Shown piece after piece: positions 1 to 6,568 of a DNA stretch of 8,828 nt; within the stretch, counting starts at the first letter, position 1, and every line of letters begins with the position of its first letter. The position numbers and the translations under genes are program-made. The notes beneath the pieces were generated by a model. The model did no database searches, was not told the DNA's origin, and worked only from the letters and a program-made list of their open reading frames with translations. Source of the stretch: Acidobacteriota bacterium (GTDB lineage Bacteria; Acidobacteriota; Terriglobia; UBA7540); the NCBI GenBank assembly GCA_021828245.1, contig JAKASC010000091.1, positions 1 through 8,828 on the forward strand, given 5' to 3'.

Positions 1-388
1 ACGCCACCTGCTTGTATTCCGCGCTTTGCCCGGCAAACTGAATGTGAAGATTGGCATGAATCGTCGGGGCGGTCAGCTCCGATTCCGGCAGCCGAAAGCG
101 CACCTCCACCATGGGAAACTCGGCCCCGCGCACCACTTGCAGCATGTGCAGATCGCGGTTGCTGTTGCCGGAGTTGAACGTCTTCACCGGCACGGCCACC
201 AGGAAGTTGCATTCGCCGGCGCGGCAAATGCCCTTGCCGCGAGCCGCATGGCTGACGCCCGCGGCGCTGTGAAGCGGATGGGAAATATGGTAGGTGAGCG
301 TGGATTCAACCAGCACCCATTGGCTCGCCGCCCGCAAAAGCTGCGGCACAGCAAAAAGCAGGACCACGATGAGAATGGTTTTGTTCAT
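1..388 (-). CDS. YceI-family secreted protein, 3' end cut by window edge
   Basis: The first 129 residues are visible; the gene continues past the left edge. Residues 1-21 form a signal peptide (MNKT start, a Leu/Val-rich core, then LLRAAS), so the protein is probably periplasmic. The mature part matches the YceI lipocalin-like fold: an opening SQWVLVEST strand, then YHISHPLHSAAG, and the family hallmark FNSGNSNRDLHML at residues 71-83. YceI-family barrels bind isoprenoid or other amphiphilic lipids; that role is known for the family and not shown here. Two cysteines (55 and 60) could form a disulfide. The ATG lies 9 nt after the stop of the b561-like gene, with GAAGAGG as ribosome site, so the two are probably co-transcribed and partly coupled. 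The same pairing and order occur in the enterobacterial yceJ-yceI operon. Confidence 0.85.
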   Translation of the reverse strand, partial: MNKTILIVVLLFAVPQLLRAASQWVLVESTLTYHISHPLHSAAGVSHAARGKGICRAGECNFLVAVPVKTFNSGNSNRDLHMLQVVRGAEFPMVEVRFRLPESELTAPTIHANLHIQFAGQSAEYKQVA

Positions 389-397
389 CGCGCCTCT

Positions 398-1180
398 TCA
401 AAACTTCTTTAATGTGACCGACAATAGCGCCAGCCCGTAAGCCCCTGCCGTCGTAATAGCCGCCCACGAATGGTATTTGGCGATTCCGTGAACCCTCTCA
501 TTGTTGTTAAGCTGGCTGTAGGCGATGGCCCCCAGAATCGGCGTCAGAATCATCCCCGTTCCGTGAACCCAAGCCAGCGCCTCGTGCAGCCGAATCAAAC
601 CGTAGGACTTCGTTCCCGGAACCCTCGGCGCGCGGATGGCGTAATAAGCCGTGGTCCAATACATTCCCGTAGTAACCAATCCGAGCGCCATGTGCAAATT
701 TCGCCCCGACGCCGGACCCGGCAGTCCGTGATGCCCCTTGGCCCCGAACGACGTGAAAAGCGAAGCCACCATGGGGATGGTCGTCAGCAGCCCCAGCTTC
801 TGATGAATCTGGAGCATGTGCGAGCGCTTATTCAACAGCGCCTGCTCTTTGGGGTTGCCCTGAATCGCGCTCGGCGAAAAACCCAGAGACTTGAGCGACA
901 GCCCTCCAGAGGATGACGAGGCACCTTGCCCCTGTTTGGGGGCCGAGGCCGGATCCTCCTCTAAAATTTTCCGCGCATTAAGTTGATAAGCCAACGCTAC
1001 GAGGCTCGGATGCGCGGCCTGGCGACGCCGAACCCCTTGCGCGGCCGCCCACATCGAGGCGAGCAGCCCGCATGAACACACGAGGACGGTGATTCTTAAA
1101 CGAGTCGTCGGCATGAACCCCCACGCGAAGCCCCGCGGCTTAACCGGCGCAACGCCCTTGCTTCGACGCCTCTTTCGCAT
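398..1180 (-). CDS. Cytochrome b561-like four-helix membrane protein, YceJ-like partner of YceI
   Basis: This 260-residue protein has a basic N-terminus, a hydrophobic segment at about 29-48 ending AAAQG, a Ser/Gly-rich linker at about 75-110, and then four likely membrane helices at about 127-146, 162-182, 199-221 and 238-257. Histidines sit at or near the helix ends: H121, H126, H163 (LHMALG), H199 and H206 (LHEALAWVHG), H231 and H237 (YHSW). Four helices with paired histidines resemble b561-type haem-b electron carriers, and the YceI neighbour supports this, but no full signature is visible, so the family call is inference. Met1 has GAAAGG about 10 nt upstream. An alternative Met23 (codon 1112-1114) follows GGGGG and would give a conventional signal peptide, MPTTRLRITVL. 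A cleaved signal or an extra N-terminal anchor are both possible. The promoter was not identified with confidence. Confidence 0.6.
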   Translation of the reverse strand: MRKRRRSKGVAPVKPRGFAWGFMPTTRLRITVLVCSCGLLASMWAAAQGVRRRQAAHPSLVALAYQLNARKILEEDPASAPKQGQGASSSSGGLSLKSLGFSPSAIQGNPKEQALLNKRSHMLQIHQKLGLLTTIPMVASLFTSFGAKGHHGLPGPASGRNLHMALGLVTTGMYWTTAYYAIRAPRVPGTKSYGLIRLHEALAWVHGTGMILTPILGAIAYSQLNNNERVHGIAKYHSWAAITTAGAYGLALLSVTLKKF

Positions 1181-1287
1181 AACAGGTTGCCTTTCAATCC
1201 GGTACCGACGATGACCTGAGCGATGAACGCCGTTCGGCTCCAGGCGGCGCGGTCAAGTTACCGGCGAAACCAAAATAGCACGAGTGG

Positions 1288-1342
1288 TAAAATCTATAAG
1301 GAGGCCGGTTTTGAGCGGCGACGGGCGCGGCCGCCCAGGAGG
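1288..1342 (+). promoter_or_regulatory. Leader of the tandem TonB_C gene: -10-like box and two strong ribosome sites
   Basis: TAAAAT at 1288-1293 resembles a -10 hexamer, but no convincing -35 lies 16-18 nt upstream. Two near-perfect Shine-Dalgarno sequences follow. AAGGAGG at 1298-1304 stands 6 nt before an in-frame TTG at 1311. AGGAGG at 1337-1342 stands 10 nt before the in-frame ATG at 1353. Either could initiate the same protein; the ATG start gives a cleaner signal peptide. Confidence 0.45.
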
Positions 1343-1352
1343 CAAAGACTCG

Positions 1353-2051
1353 ATGGCATACCGGTCTGTCCGGTTATCGGCAGCGCTTGCCCTGTTGCTG
1401 GGCGGGCTGTTCCCGGCGCGGCCGGTCGCGGGAAGCCCGGTTTCCTTCATCCCTGTCCAGGCGACGCGCGTGGTCGGACCTGTTTACCCGCCGGGTAGCG
1501 TTGCCACCGGGACTGTCCTTCTCACGGTAACGATAGCCCCGTCGGGCACAATCCGACGCCTGCGCGTCATCCACGGCGTGACGTCCCTCACCGGAGCAGC
1601 CGAGCAAGCCGTGCGCAAGTGGCGATTTCGTGCGGCGCGATTCGACGGCCGTCCCGTCGAGAGTTCGATAACCGTCGCCCTTAGCTTCAGCAGCACGTTC
1701 GGCTCCACGGCGCGGTGGGTCGCCCCCTCCATGCCGGAGAGCCGCTCGGGGTTCATGCCCATTCGAGTCATATCCTTTGCCCCTCCGGTGTTCCCAATTA
1801 CGAGCGTCGCCATTCAAGGCGTCCCGCCTTTTCTCACTGTGGTGTTGAAGGTATCGGTGGGCAGTCGGGGCCGCATCACTTCCATCCGAGTGATGCGCGG
1901 CGTCCCCTCGCTCACGCGGCAAGCCGAGCAGGCTGTGCGAAAGTGGCGCTTCCGTCCCGCCATGCTTGATGGCCAACCCGTTGCCAGCTCGATGATCGCC
2001 ACCTTCACTTTTCGCCTCCTGCTCGGGCCGATGAACAGCCCGACGAAATAG
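1353..2051 (+). CDS. Secreted protein with two tandem TonB C-terminal domains
   Basis: This protein of 232 residues has a signal peptide at about 1-28 (RSVRLSAALALLLGG, cleavage probably near VAGS). It then carries two copies of the TonB C-terminal fold, at about 37-112 and 139-222. Each copy has the family pattern: a YPPG- or FPIT-like start, a beta strand, an [A/S]xG[T/R]I turn, VxxGVxSLT, the helix AEQAVRKWRFR (residues 83-93 and 191-201), a DGxPV turn and a last strand. The copies are 108 residues apart. A classical TonB has one such domain behind a membrane anchor and a long Pro/Lys-rich spacer; here there is no Pro/Lys spacer and the domain is doubled, so a role as energy transducer is not assured. 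Acidobacterial genomes hold many TonB_C-only proteins of unknown role. Start chosen for AGGAGG 10 nt upstream and the signal peptide; an in-frame TTG at 1311 is the alternative. Confidence 0.8.
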   Translation: MAYRSVRLSAALALLLGGLFPARPVAGSPVSFIPVQATRVVGPVYPPGSVATGTVLLTVTIAPSGTIRRLRVIHGVTSLTGAAEQAVRKWRFRAARFDGRPVESSITVALSFSSTFGSTARWVAPSMPESRSGFMPIRVISFAPPVFPITSVAIQGVPPFLTVVLKVSVGSRGRITSIRVMRGVPSLTRQAEQAVRKWRFRPAMLDGQPVASSMIATFTFRLLLGPMNSPTK

Positions 2052-2163
2052 CAAGCCGCGCTTCCCTGCCCCGCTGCTTCCCACGAACTGCGCTGCGTGA
2101 ACAACCCCTTCCGCCCCAAGCCATCACCGAAAAGTCCTCCGAGGTCGCCCCGCCCGCTATGAT

Positions 2164-2169
2164 ACAATG
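2164..2169 (+). promoter_or_regulatory. Possible -10 box for the lipoprotein bicistron
   Basis: TACAAT preceded by TATGA resembles a -10 element and would give a leader of about 80 nt before the ATG at 2258. No good -35 is seen at normal spacing, so this is a weak call. The rest of the 206-nt gap 2052-2257 shows nothing else clear. Confidence 0.3.
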
Positions 2170-2257
2170 CGCGTGTGTGCAGGTTCTCCATCAAGGGCGA
2201 ACCAAGCCACCTCAGCAGCCGTGTCTGACGGTGCATTTCACCGAAAGGGGGAACTCC

Positions 2258-3727
2258 ATGCGAAAGTGGATGGTCGGACTGGCGATGCTCCCTATCGTTT
2301 TGGCGACCCTTAGTTGCGGCGGAGGCCCCGCGCCGAACATTCTTCAACCCACCATGGGTTCGGTGACGTTGCTGGGAGGGGACGCTCCGGCGTGCGACGT
2401 TATTTCCGCGCCCGTGACCATCTCGAGCGCCACCCTCACGCCCGCCGGGGGCGGCTCGCCCGTCGCCTTGATTAGCTCGAGCGCGCCCGTCACGGTGGAT
2501 TTCGCCTCGCTCTCCGATTTTCTGACCTTTCTCACCGAGACCCAAGTTCCCACCGGAACCTATTCGACGCTAACGCTTCAACTCACCATTCAACGTCTGA
2601 CTGTCATCAACACCACCGTCACCCCGCCCGCGCCTGTCACCTTTTCCCTCCCTTCGACCACCTTCACGCTGACGTTCACGCTCAACCCCGCCGTGGTCGT
2701 CAGCGCCACAGCGCCGGCGGTTGCGCAGATAGATTTCAATCTGCTTCAGTCCGTACAAGTGTCGAGCGCGGGACAGGTCACGGGCGCGGTCAATCCGACG
2801 GTTCAAGTGTCGCTGCCCACGCCGGTGGTGGGCACCGGCTTTGGCGAGATGAGCGATCTTGCCGGCATCGTGCAATCGGTCTCGACTTCCCCCGCGGCCG
2901 GCTCATCTTTTGCCGGCAGCTTCACCATTCCCATGCCGGGCATCTCCGGCCAAACCTTGACCATCCAAACCACCGGCAGCACGTTGTTTGACAATGCCAG
3001 TGGGCTCGGCGGCCTTGTCCCCGGCAAATCCTTTGTTGACGTGGACGCTTTTTTGGACCCTAACGGCAACGTGGTAGCCGTCGAAGTGGATGCCGAAGCT
3101 GAAGACAACCCGAGCCTTTCCGAAGCGGCTTTTGAGGGTGTGGTGACTTCCGTGAGCCAGAATTCCTCCGGCACGCCGACCCAACTCACCGTGTACGTCC
3201 GCCAAGTCGAACCGGCTCTGAGCGGCGTCACCGTGCCGGGCTTGGTGACGTTCAATTTAACCTCCAGCACCGCCCTCGGGCTGTTCCCGGCGCGCTTGAA
3301 CCAGGGCAACCTTCCTTTGACCCTGGCGAATCTCGGCCCCGGGCAGGAAGTGGTCGTCCACGCGCAAATGCTGACCGCAAGCCCGCTCACGCTCAACGCC
3401 AACGCCGTCTTCCTGCGGGTGCAATCGGTGCTCGGCAGCTTTGTCGCCACGCCGCCGCCCGTGATTGGATCCGACGGTCTTACCGGCGGCTTCACCTTCG
3501 CCCCGTGCTCCACGCTGTTGAATTCAAATCCCATGACCGTCTTTACCTTTTTCACCACCGCCTTCCCCGGCGTCGCGGGCAACGGCCTCGCCGGTTTGCC
3601 CTCCAGTTCGCAATTGATTGTTCAAGGGCTGGTTTTTTATGAATCCAATGCGGTGGCGCTCAACGGCATGTCTGCCGCAACCCCCGGCGTCGTGGAAGAA
3701 GCGAGCGAGGTTGACCAAATCCCATGA
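2258..3727 (+). CDS. Secreted lipoprotein with DUF4382-like domain and DUF5666-like repeats
   Basis: The predicted product has 489 residues. It starts with a lipoprotein signal, MRKWMVGLAMLPIVLATLSC, where Cys20 followed by GGG is the probable lipidated residue; the -3 Thr is not the usual Leu. A domain at about 33-190 fits the DUF4382 pattern: a first strand, ISSATLTPAGGG, then VTVDFASLSDFL, and VPTGTYSTLTLQLT at about 97-110. From about 200 on come segments of the DUF5666 style: LAGIVQSV ... LTIQTTGSTLFDN ... GKSFVDVDAFLDPNGNVVAVEVD at 201-278, and FEGVVTSVS onward at 292-390. These beta-rich, Ser/Thr-rich cell-surface domains have no known biochemical role. The ATG at 2258 has AAGGGG 7 nt upstream; a longer reading from 2159 has no such site and would bury the signal. 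The stop overlaps the next start as ATGA. Confidence 0.75.
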   Translation: MRKWMVGLAMLPIVLATLSCGGGPAPNILQPTMGSVTLLGGDAPACDVISAPVTISSATLTPAGGGSPVALISSSAPVTVDFASLSDFLTFLTETQVPTGTYSTLTLQLTIQRLTVINTTVTPPAPVTFSLPSTTFTLTFTLNPAVVVSATAPAVAQIDFNLLQSVQVSSAGQVTGAVNPTVQVSLPTPVVGTGFGEMSDLAGIVQSVSTSPAAGSSFAGSFTIPMPGISGQTLTIQTTGSTLFDNASGLGGLVPGKSFVDVDAFLDPNGNVVAVEVDAEAEDNPSLSEAAFEGVVTSVSQNSSGTPTQLTVYVRQVEPALSGVTVPGLVTFNLTSSTALGLFPARLNQGNLPLTLANLGPGQEVVVHAQMLTASPLTLNANAVFLRVQSVLGSFVATPPPVIGSDGLTGGFTFAPCSTLLNSNPMTVFTFFTTAFPGVAGNGLAGLPSSSQLIVQGLVFYESNAVALNGMSAATPGVVEEASEVDQIP

Positions 3728-4764
3728 CTCAAAAATCTTTCTTTGTTTTGCCAAGCCGAACGATCCGCCGTGCAGCTTCGCCTCGTCGCGGCCTGCATCT
3801 GAGTTTATTCTTGGCGGTCGCGCTCGCGGCGCTGTGCGCTCAACCCGCGCGCGCCCAATCTGCCGCGCAAGACGCGCTGGCCATGTTCCCTTCCGACACT
3901 CAACAATTTGCGTTTTCTGATCTTTCTCAGCTTCGCAGCCTGCCTCAATTTCCGCTCATCCTCAGCAGCTTGGTTGGCCCTGAACTGCGGAGTTTGGAGT
4001 CGGGGCTTCGGCCCGCCGGCATTGACACCACGCGCGACGTTCAGCAACTGGTGCTCGGCTGGCGCGCCGGCGCCTCGAGCGCCAGCTTCTTCGGCATTGC
4101 CGAAGGTAATTTCGATGCCGATCAGGTTCAACAGTATTTTGTCCGCCAGCGCCTGCCCTTGCAAGCCTATCAAGGTTATTACCTTTATCCGGTCGGAGCG
4201 GGCTCGCCGCGCACTCGGATGTACGTCACATTCCTCAATTCTTCCACCGCCGCCTTCGGCCGTCTCGAGGACGTGAAAGCCCTCATTGACGTTCAGAACA
4301 ACACGCTTTCCTCCCTCGATACCAACAACGATTTCGTCCGCTGGGAAGGCGACCTCGACGGCACGGCCCCGCAATGGGGCATTGCCACCGGACCTGCGGC
4401 GGCCAATCAAGCCCTTCCCTGGCTCATGGCGGGCAAAGGCGTTCCGGGCAATCTCTCCTCGATGTTCGCGCCCATCAAGGCCGTGCTGTATCGCGTCAAC
4501 TGGTCCCAAGCCGATGGCGTGTCGTTGCACCTGTCGGTCCACTGCCAAAACCTGCAAGCCGCCGCCGGCCTCAATCAATTGTTCACCCTGCTGCACAATT
4601 CCGCGTCTTCCCCCGCCGCCGCCAACGCGCAACTGTCTCCCGCCGTCGCCCAAGTCCTGCAAAACCTCCAAGTCTCAACCGACGGCTCTCGGCTGGACCT
4701 CGATATGACCGCGCCCATCACCGCTCTCTCCCAACTCCTCAACAGCGTGCCGCCCGCCCGCTAG
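3724..4764 (+). CDS. Secreted protein of unknown function, translationally coupled to the lipoprotein
   Basis: This protein of 346 residues is not recognised with confidence. It starts with a long basic leader, MTQKSFFVLPSRTIRRAASP, then a hydrophobic core (LHLSLFLAVALAAL) and a probable AxA cleavage site at ARA44|QS, so it should be exported. The mature part opens DALAMFPSDTQQFAFSDLSQLRSLPQFPLI and continues as mixed alpha/beta sequence with few charged clusters and no visible catalytic motif. There is one cysteine in the mature chain (VHCQNL). Its ATG overlaps the TGA of the lipoprotein gene by 4 nt (ATGA), which normally means translational coupling, so the two products probably work in the same surface-associated complex or process. 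The pattern is a little like secreted DUF3352-type proteins, but this is not established. Confidence 0.7.
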   Translation: MTQKSFFVLPSRTIRRAASPRRGLHLSLFLAVALAALCAQPARAQSAAQDALAMFPSDTQQFAFSDLSQLRSLPQFPLILSSLVGPELRSLESGLRPAGIDTTRDVQQLVLGWRAGASSASFFGIAEGNFDADQVQQYFVRQRLPLQAYQGYYLYPVGAGSPRTRMYVTFLNSSTAAFGRLEDVKALIDVQNNTLSSLDTNNDFVRWEGDLDGTAPQWGIATGPAAANQALPWLMAGKGVPGNLSSMFAPIKAVLYRVNWSQADGVSLHLSVHCQNLQAAAGLNQLFTLLHNSASSPAAANAQLSPAVAQVLQNLQVSTDGSRLDLDMTAPITALSQLLNSVPPAR

Positions 4765-4784
4765 CCTGCGTGTTACGTCCGTGG

Positions 4785-4803
4785 CACGGCCATCCTCGCC
4801 GTG
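4785..4803. other. Small inverted repeat downstream of the bicistron
   Basis: CACGGC, a 7-nt loop and GCCGTG form a 6-bp hairpin 20 nt after the stop at 4764. No T-run follows it directly (the nearest is six Ts at 4855-4860), so an intrinsic terminator is not well supported. Confidence 0.25.
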
Positions 4804-4862
4804 GCCTCAACGCCCCGGCACCTTGCAGCGTCTTTGAACCGCCCTCAGCGCGCATTTTTTCC

Positions 4863-4891
4863 TTGACGCCGCCAGGCCGGCATGTCAGAAT
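4863..4891 (+). promoter_or_regulatory. Sigma-70-type promoter of the RHGL-family gene
   Basis: TTGACG (4863-4868), a 17-nt spacer, and CAGAAT (4886-4891) with an extended -10 TG at 4883-4884. A start near 4898 would give a leader of about 75 nt before the ATG at 4973. Confidence 0.5.
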
Positions 4892-4972
4892 GTAGTCAAT
4901 TACACACTTAATGAATTCCCGGACAAGCCTGTATCACCGAGCAAAACTGGAAAGCCTTGAGGGGGGAGCCTC

Positions 4973-5728
4973 ATGCCTTTCACTTCCGAAAACGCCGCCA
5001 TGTACGCCCGGAGAGCCAGCCGGTCGAGCCGGCGCAAGGCCGGCCGCATTGGCGGCCGGTCGCGCTCGCCGGCCAAAGTCGCTGCCTCGCGCGCCAATCT
5101 TGCCAAAGCCAACCAAGTGCTGCGGGAGCGCGGCTTAACGCCCGAGCACATGGAGAAGTTGCGCCGCAATCTCATCGGCGCCCGCGCCGCCCGCACCCAA
5201 GAAAGTATTATCAAGCAAGCCCGCAAGGTGGTTCGTCACGGTCTGTTTTCCCGCCGTTTGCGCGATACCGCCGTCTCGCTCGGCGAAAATCCCCGTGACT
5301 TCGATTCCGTGCTGCGCCTTACTCGCCGCTACTTGAATCCGCAAAATGACGAGGAGCGCAAATTGTGCGAGCAGATTGGCCACGAGCTCTGGCGTCATCA
5401 TCGCGTCCATTACGCCCAAGCCAAGGCGGAACTGGTTCGCTTGCTCTTTTTTCTTCGCACCGCGCCTCGTCTGGAAACATCCAACCCGGACGTGCTCATC
5501 GAGCGCGGCTACATACTGCTCACCACGCTTGTCGGCGACCCTAAAATCTGGCACAAGCGCAACCTCATCACCGGCACCATCGCCCGCCTGCTGCGCCGCC
5601 TCCTTCGCCTTCGCGCTGGCAACCCGAAACTCGTCTTCCAAACTCATTTCTACTCCCGCCCGCACGAAGACGATGAGCTCCTCGAGCGCCTCATCCTCGG
5701 CGACGACTTCGTCAACGCCTTCTTGTAA
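4973..5728 (+). CDS. Basic cytoplasmic protein of the 'ARK..RHGL' family, function unknown
   Basis: This protein of 251 residues has no signal peptide or membrane helix. The first ~100 residues are extremely Arg/Lys-rich (YARRASRSSRRKAGRIGGRSRS at 11-32, then helices through LIGARAARTQ). A middle motif, ARKVVRHGLFSR (83-94), is followed by a helical region at about 108-165 holding DEERKLCEQIGHELWRHHRVHYAQAKAELVRLL. This order (basic stretch, HGL motif, then a long acidic/helical segment with a Trp-Arg-x-x-Arg core) recurs in many short uncharacterised proteins of Acidobacteriota, Planctomycetes and related soil bacteria. The charge suggests nucleic-acid binding, which is inference. GAGGGGGG lies 6 nt before the ATG. 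The stop is only 11 nt before the first REP composite, which would fall in the 3' untranslated region of this mRNA. Confidence 0.7.
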   Translation: MPFTSENAAMYARRASRSSRRKAGRIGGRSRSPAKVAASRANLAKANQVLRERGLTPEHMEKLRRNLIGARAARTQESIIKQARKVVRHGLFSRRLRDTAVSLGENPRDFDSVLRLTRRYLNPQNDEERKLCEQIGHELWRHHRVHYAQAKAELVRLLFFLRTAPRLETSNPDVLIERGYILLTTLVGDPKIWHKRNLITGTIARLLRRLLRLRAGNPKLVFQTHFYSRPHEDDELLERLILGDDFVNAFL

Positions 5729-5739
5729 CATCTTTCTAG

Positions 5740-5885
5740 GTAGCGATGAGGTGCGCGTTCTTTGCGCTCCTCAGCGGCTCTTCTGTTATGCATTGCCCCG
5801 CGGCCTTTGCGGGATTCGTCCGCCAACCCGCAATGAAGACTCACGAGCCGCAAAGGAAGCCAAACCGCGGCTACCTTTGCGCTAC
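5740..5885. repeat. BIME-like composite A (REP-y + REP-z, inverted)
   Basis: The REP-y unit is at 5740-5776 on the plus strand: GTAG, arm CGATGAGG, T, GCGC, 7-nt loop GTTCTTT, GCGC, T, arm CCTCAGCG. One arm base (A for C) is mispaired. The REP-z unit is at 5849-5885, read on the minus strand: GTAG, CGCAAAGG, T, AGCC, loop GCGGTTT, GGCT, T, CCTTTGCG, perfectly paired apart from T·T. The 72-nt spacer carries the inverted pair CATTGC (5791-5796) and GCAATG (5830-5835). The element starts 11 nt after the stop of the upstream gene. Confidence 0.85.
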
Positions 5886-5908
5886 CCTCCCACCATGTCC
5901 CACCCTGG

Positions 5909-5945
5909 GTAGCGCTGAGGTGCGCGTTCTCTGCGCTCCTCAGCG
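5909..5945 (+). repeat. Solo REP-y, downstream of the RAYT gene
   Basis: GTAG, arm CGCTGAGG, T, GCGC, loop GTTCTCT, GCGC, T, arm CCTCAGCG. The 8-bp and 4-bp stems are perfect, separated by T·T. It is followed by GCTCTTC as in the composites, but no REP-z follows. It ends 34 nt from the RAYT stop. Confidence 0.85.
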
Positions 5946-5979
5946 GCTCTTCTCTTTCGCATTCCTCTCACGGCTTTTC

Positions 5980-6501
5980 TCAAATGCGCGTCCGAGGGTC
6001 GGCGGGCAACGTGACGCGGTCAATTGGCAAACCGCTTGGCGTCACCGGTGCCTGGTTGATGGTTCCGGTGTAATCATGCACACTCGACCACGGCCAATCC
6101 TCCGGGCGACCGACGTAACCCGCTCTCACCGGGTTGAAATGAATGTATTCCACCTTCTCACGGTACTCGCGCACGGTGCGCAGAGCCCGATCGAAAAAGC
6201 GCGACTGAAACAACGCGCCGCGTTCCCGGCGGCGGCGATTCACGCGCTTCGTGGCGCCGTCCTTGATGGACTCCATGACCCTCGATATGGTCAGCGGATA
6301 GGGCGGATAGAAAATCGCGTGCCAGTGGTCCGGTAGGAACACCCACGCGGTGAGCAAGAACTGGTGCTCGTCGCGCCGTTCTCGGATGACCTGCGCCAGA
6401 CACCCAAATTCTGATTCCGAGAGCCGGTCCCGCCCCGGCAACACGCGGCAAGTGACGAAGAAGTAGCGGTCCGACACCACCAGACGCCGCAGGCGCGACA
6501 T
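5980..6501 (-). CDS. REP-associated tyrosine transposase (RAYT, TnpA-REP / Y1 HUH family)
   Basis: This intact protein of 173 residues is a single-strand DNA nuclease of the Y1 HUH family related to IS200 transposases. Visible signatures are YFFVTCRVLPGR (13-24), the metal-binding HUH motif DHWHAIFYPP with H59 and H61, an SRVMESIKDGATKRVNRR segment (73-90), GALFQSRFFDRALR (95-108), and the family block EYREKVEYIHFNPVRAGYV (112-130), where Y119 is the likely nucleophile. DWPWSSVHDY (135-144) is also typical. Enterobacterial RAYTs bind a GTAG-marked mismatched hairpin and cut near a CT dinucleotide; solo REPs with that layout flank this gene, so they are its probable substrates. The ATG at 6501 lacks a ribosome site but has a promoter 7 nt upstream, so the mRNA is probably leaderless. 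A longer reading to 6618 would translate REP sequence and is unlikely. No terminal inverted repeats or target duplication were identified. Confidence 0.92.
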   Translation of the reverse strand: MSRLRRLVVSDRYFFVTCRVLPGRDRLSESEFGCLAQVIRERRDEHQFLLTAWVFLPDHWHAIFYPPYPLTISRVMESIKDGATKRVNRRRRERGALFQSRFFDRALRTVREYREKVEYIHFNPVRAGYVGRPEDWPWSSVHDYTGTINQAPVTPSGLPIDRVTLPADPRTRI

Positions 6502-6508
6502 GGCAGCG

Positions 6509-6536
6509 ATTATAAACCCCGCACCCACGGACGCAA
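6509..6536 (-). promoter_or_regulatory. RAYT promoter, predicted leaderless
   Basis: Read on the minus strand: TTGCGT (6536-6531), 16-nt spacer, TATAAT (6514-6509), then 7 nt to the ATG at 6501. The transcript would begin at or one base before the start codon. No Shine-Dalgarno sequence fits in the gap. Confidence 0.6.
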
Positions 6537-6568
6537 GCGCCGTCGCGAATCTGGGCCCAAGAGCTTGG

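Noticed and set aside
398..1180. Plus-strand frame at 470-916 as a gene
   Set aside because: It is antisense to the membrane protein gene, whose helices and neighbour make it the credible strand; the plus-strand product is Arg-rich low-complexity sequence.
1495..1500. GTAGCG inside the TonB_C gene as a further REP
   Set aside because: No AGGT arm or matching CCTC arm follows; a chance match in coding sequence.
2159..2257. Upstream start for the lipoprotein gene
   Set aside because: It lacks a ribosome site and would place 33 residues before an evident lipoprotein signal; ATG 2258 has AAGGGG at good distance.
4843..4850. CCTCAGCG near 4843 as a REP-y remnant
   Set aside because: Only the 8-nt arm matches, with no left arm, loop or GTAG; too short to support.
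4855..4860. Run of six Ts as an intrinsic terminator for the bicistron
   Set aside because: No stable hairpin lies directly before the T-run; the small inverted repeat at 4785-4803 is more than 50 nt away.
5746..6336. Plus-strand open frame over composite A, the solo REP and antisense to the transposase
   Set aside because: It consists of repeat translation followed by the reverse complement of a clearly coding transposase gene.
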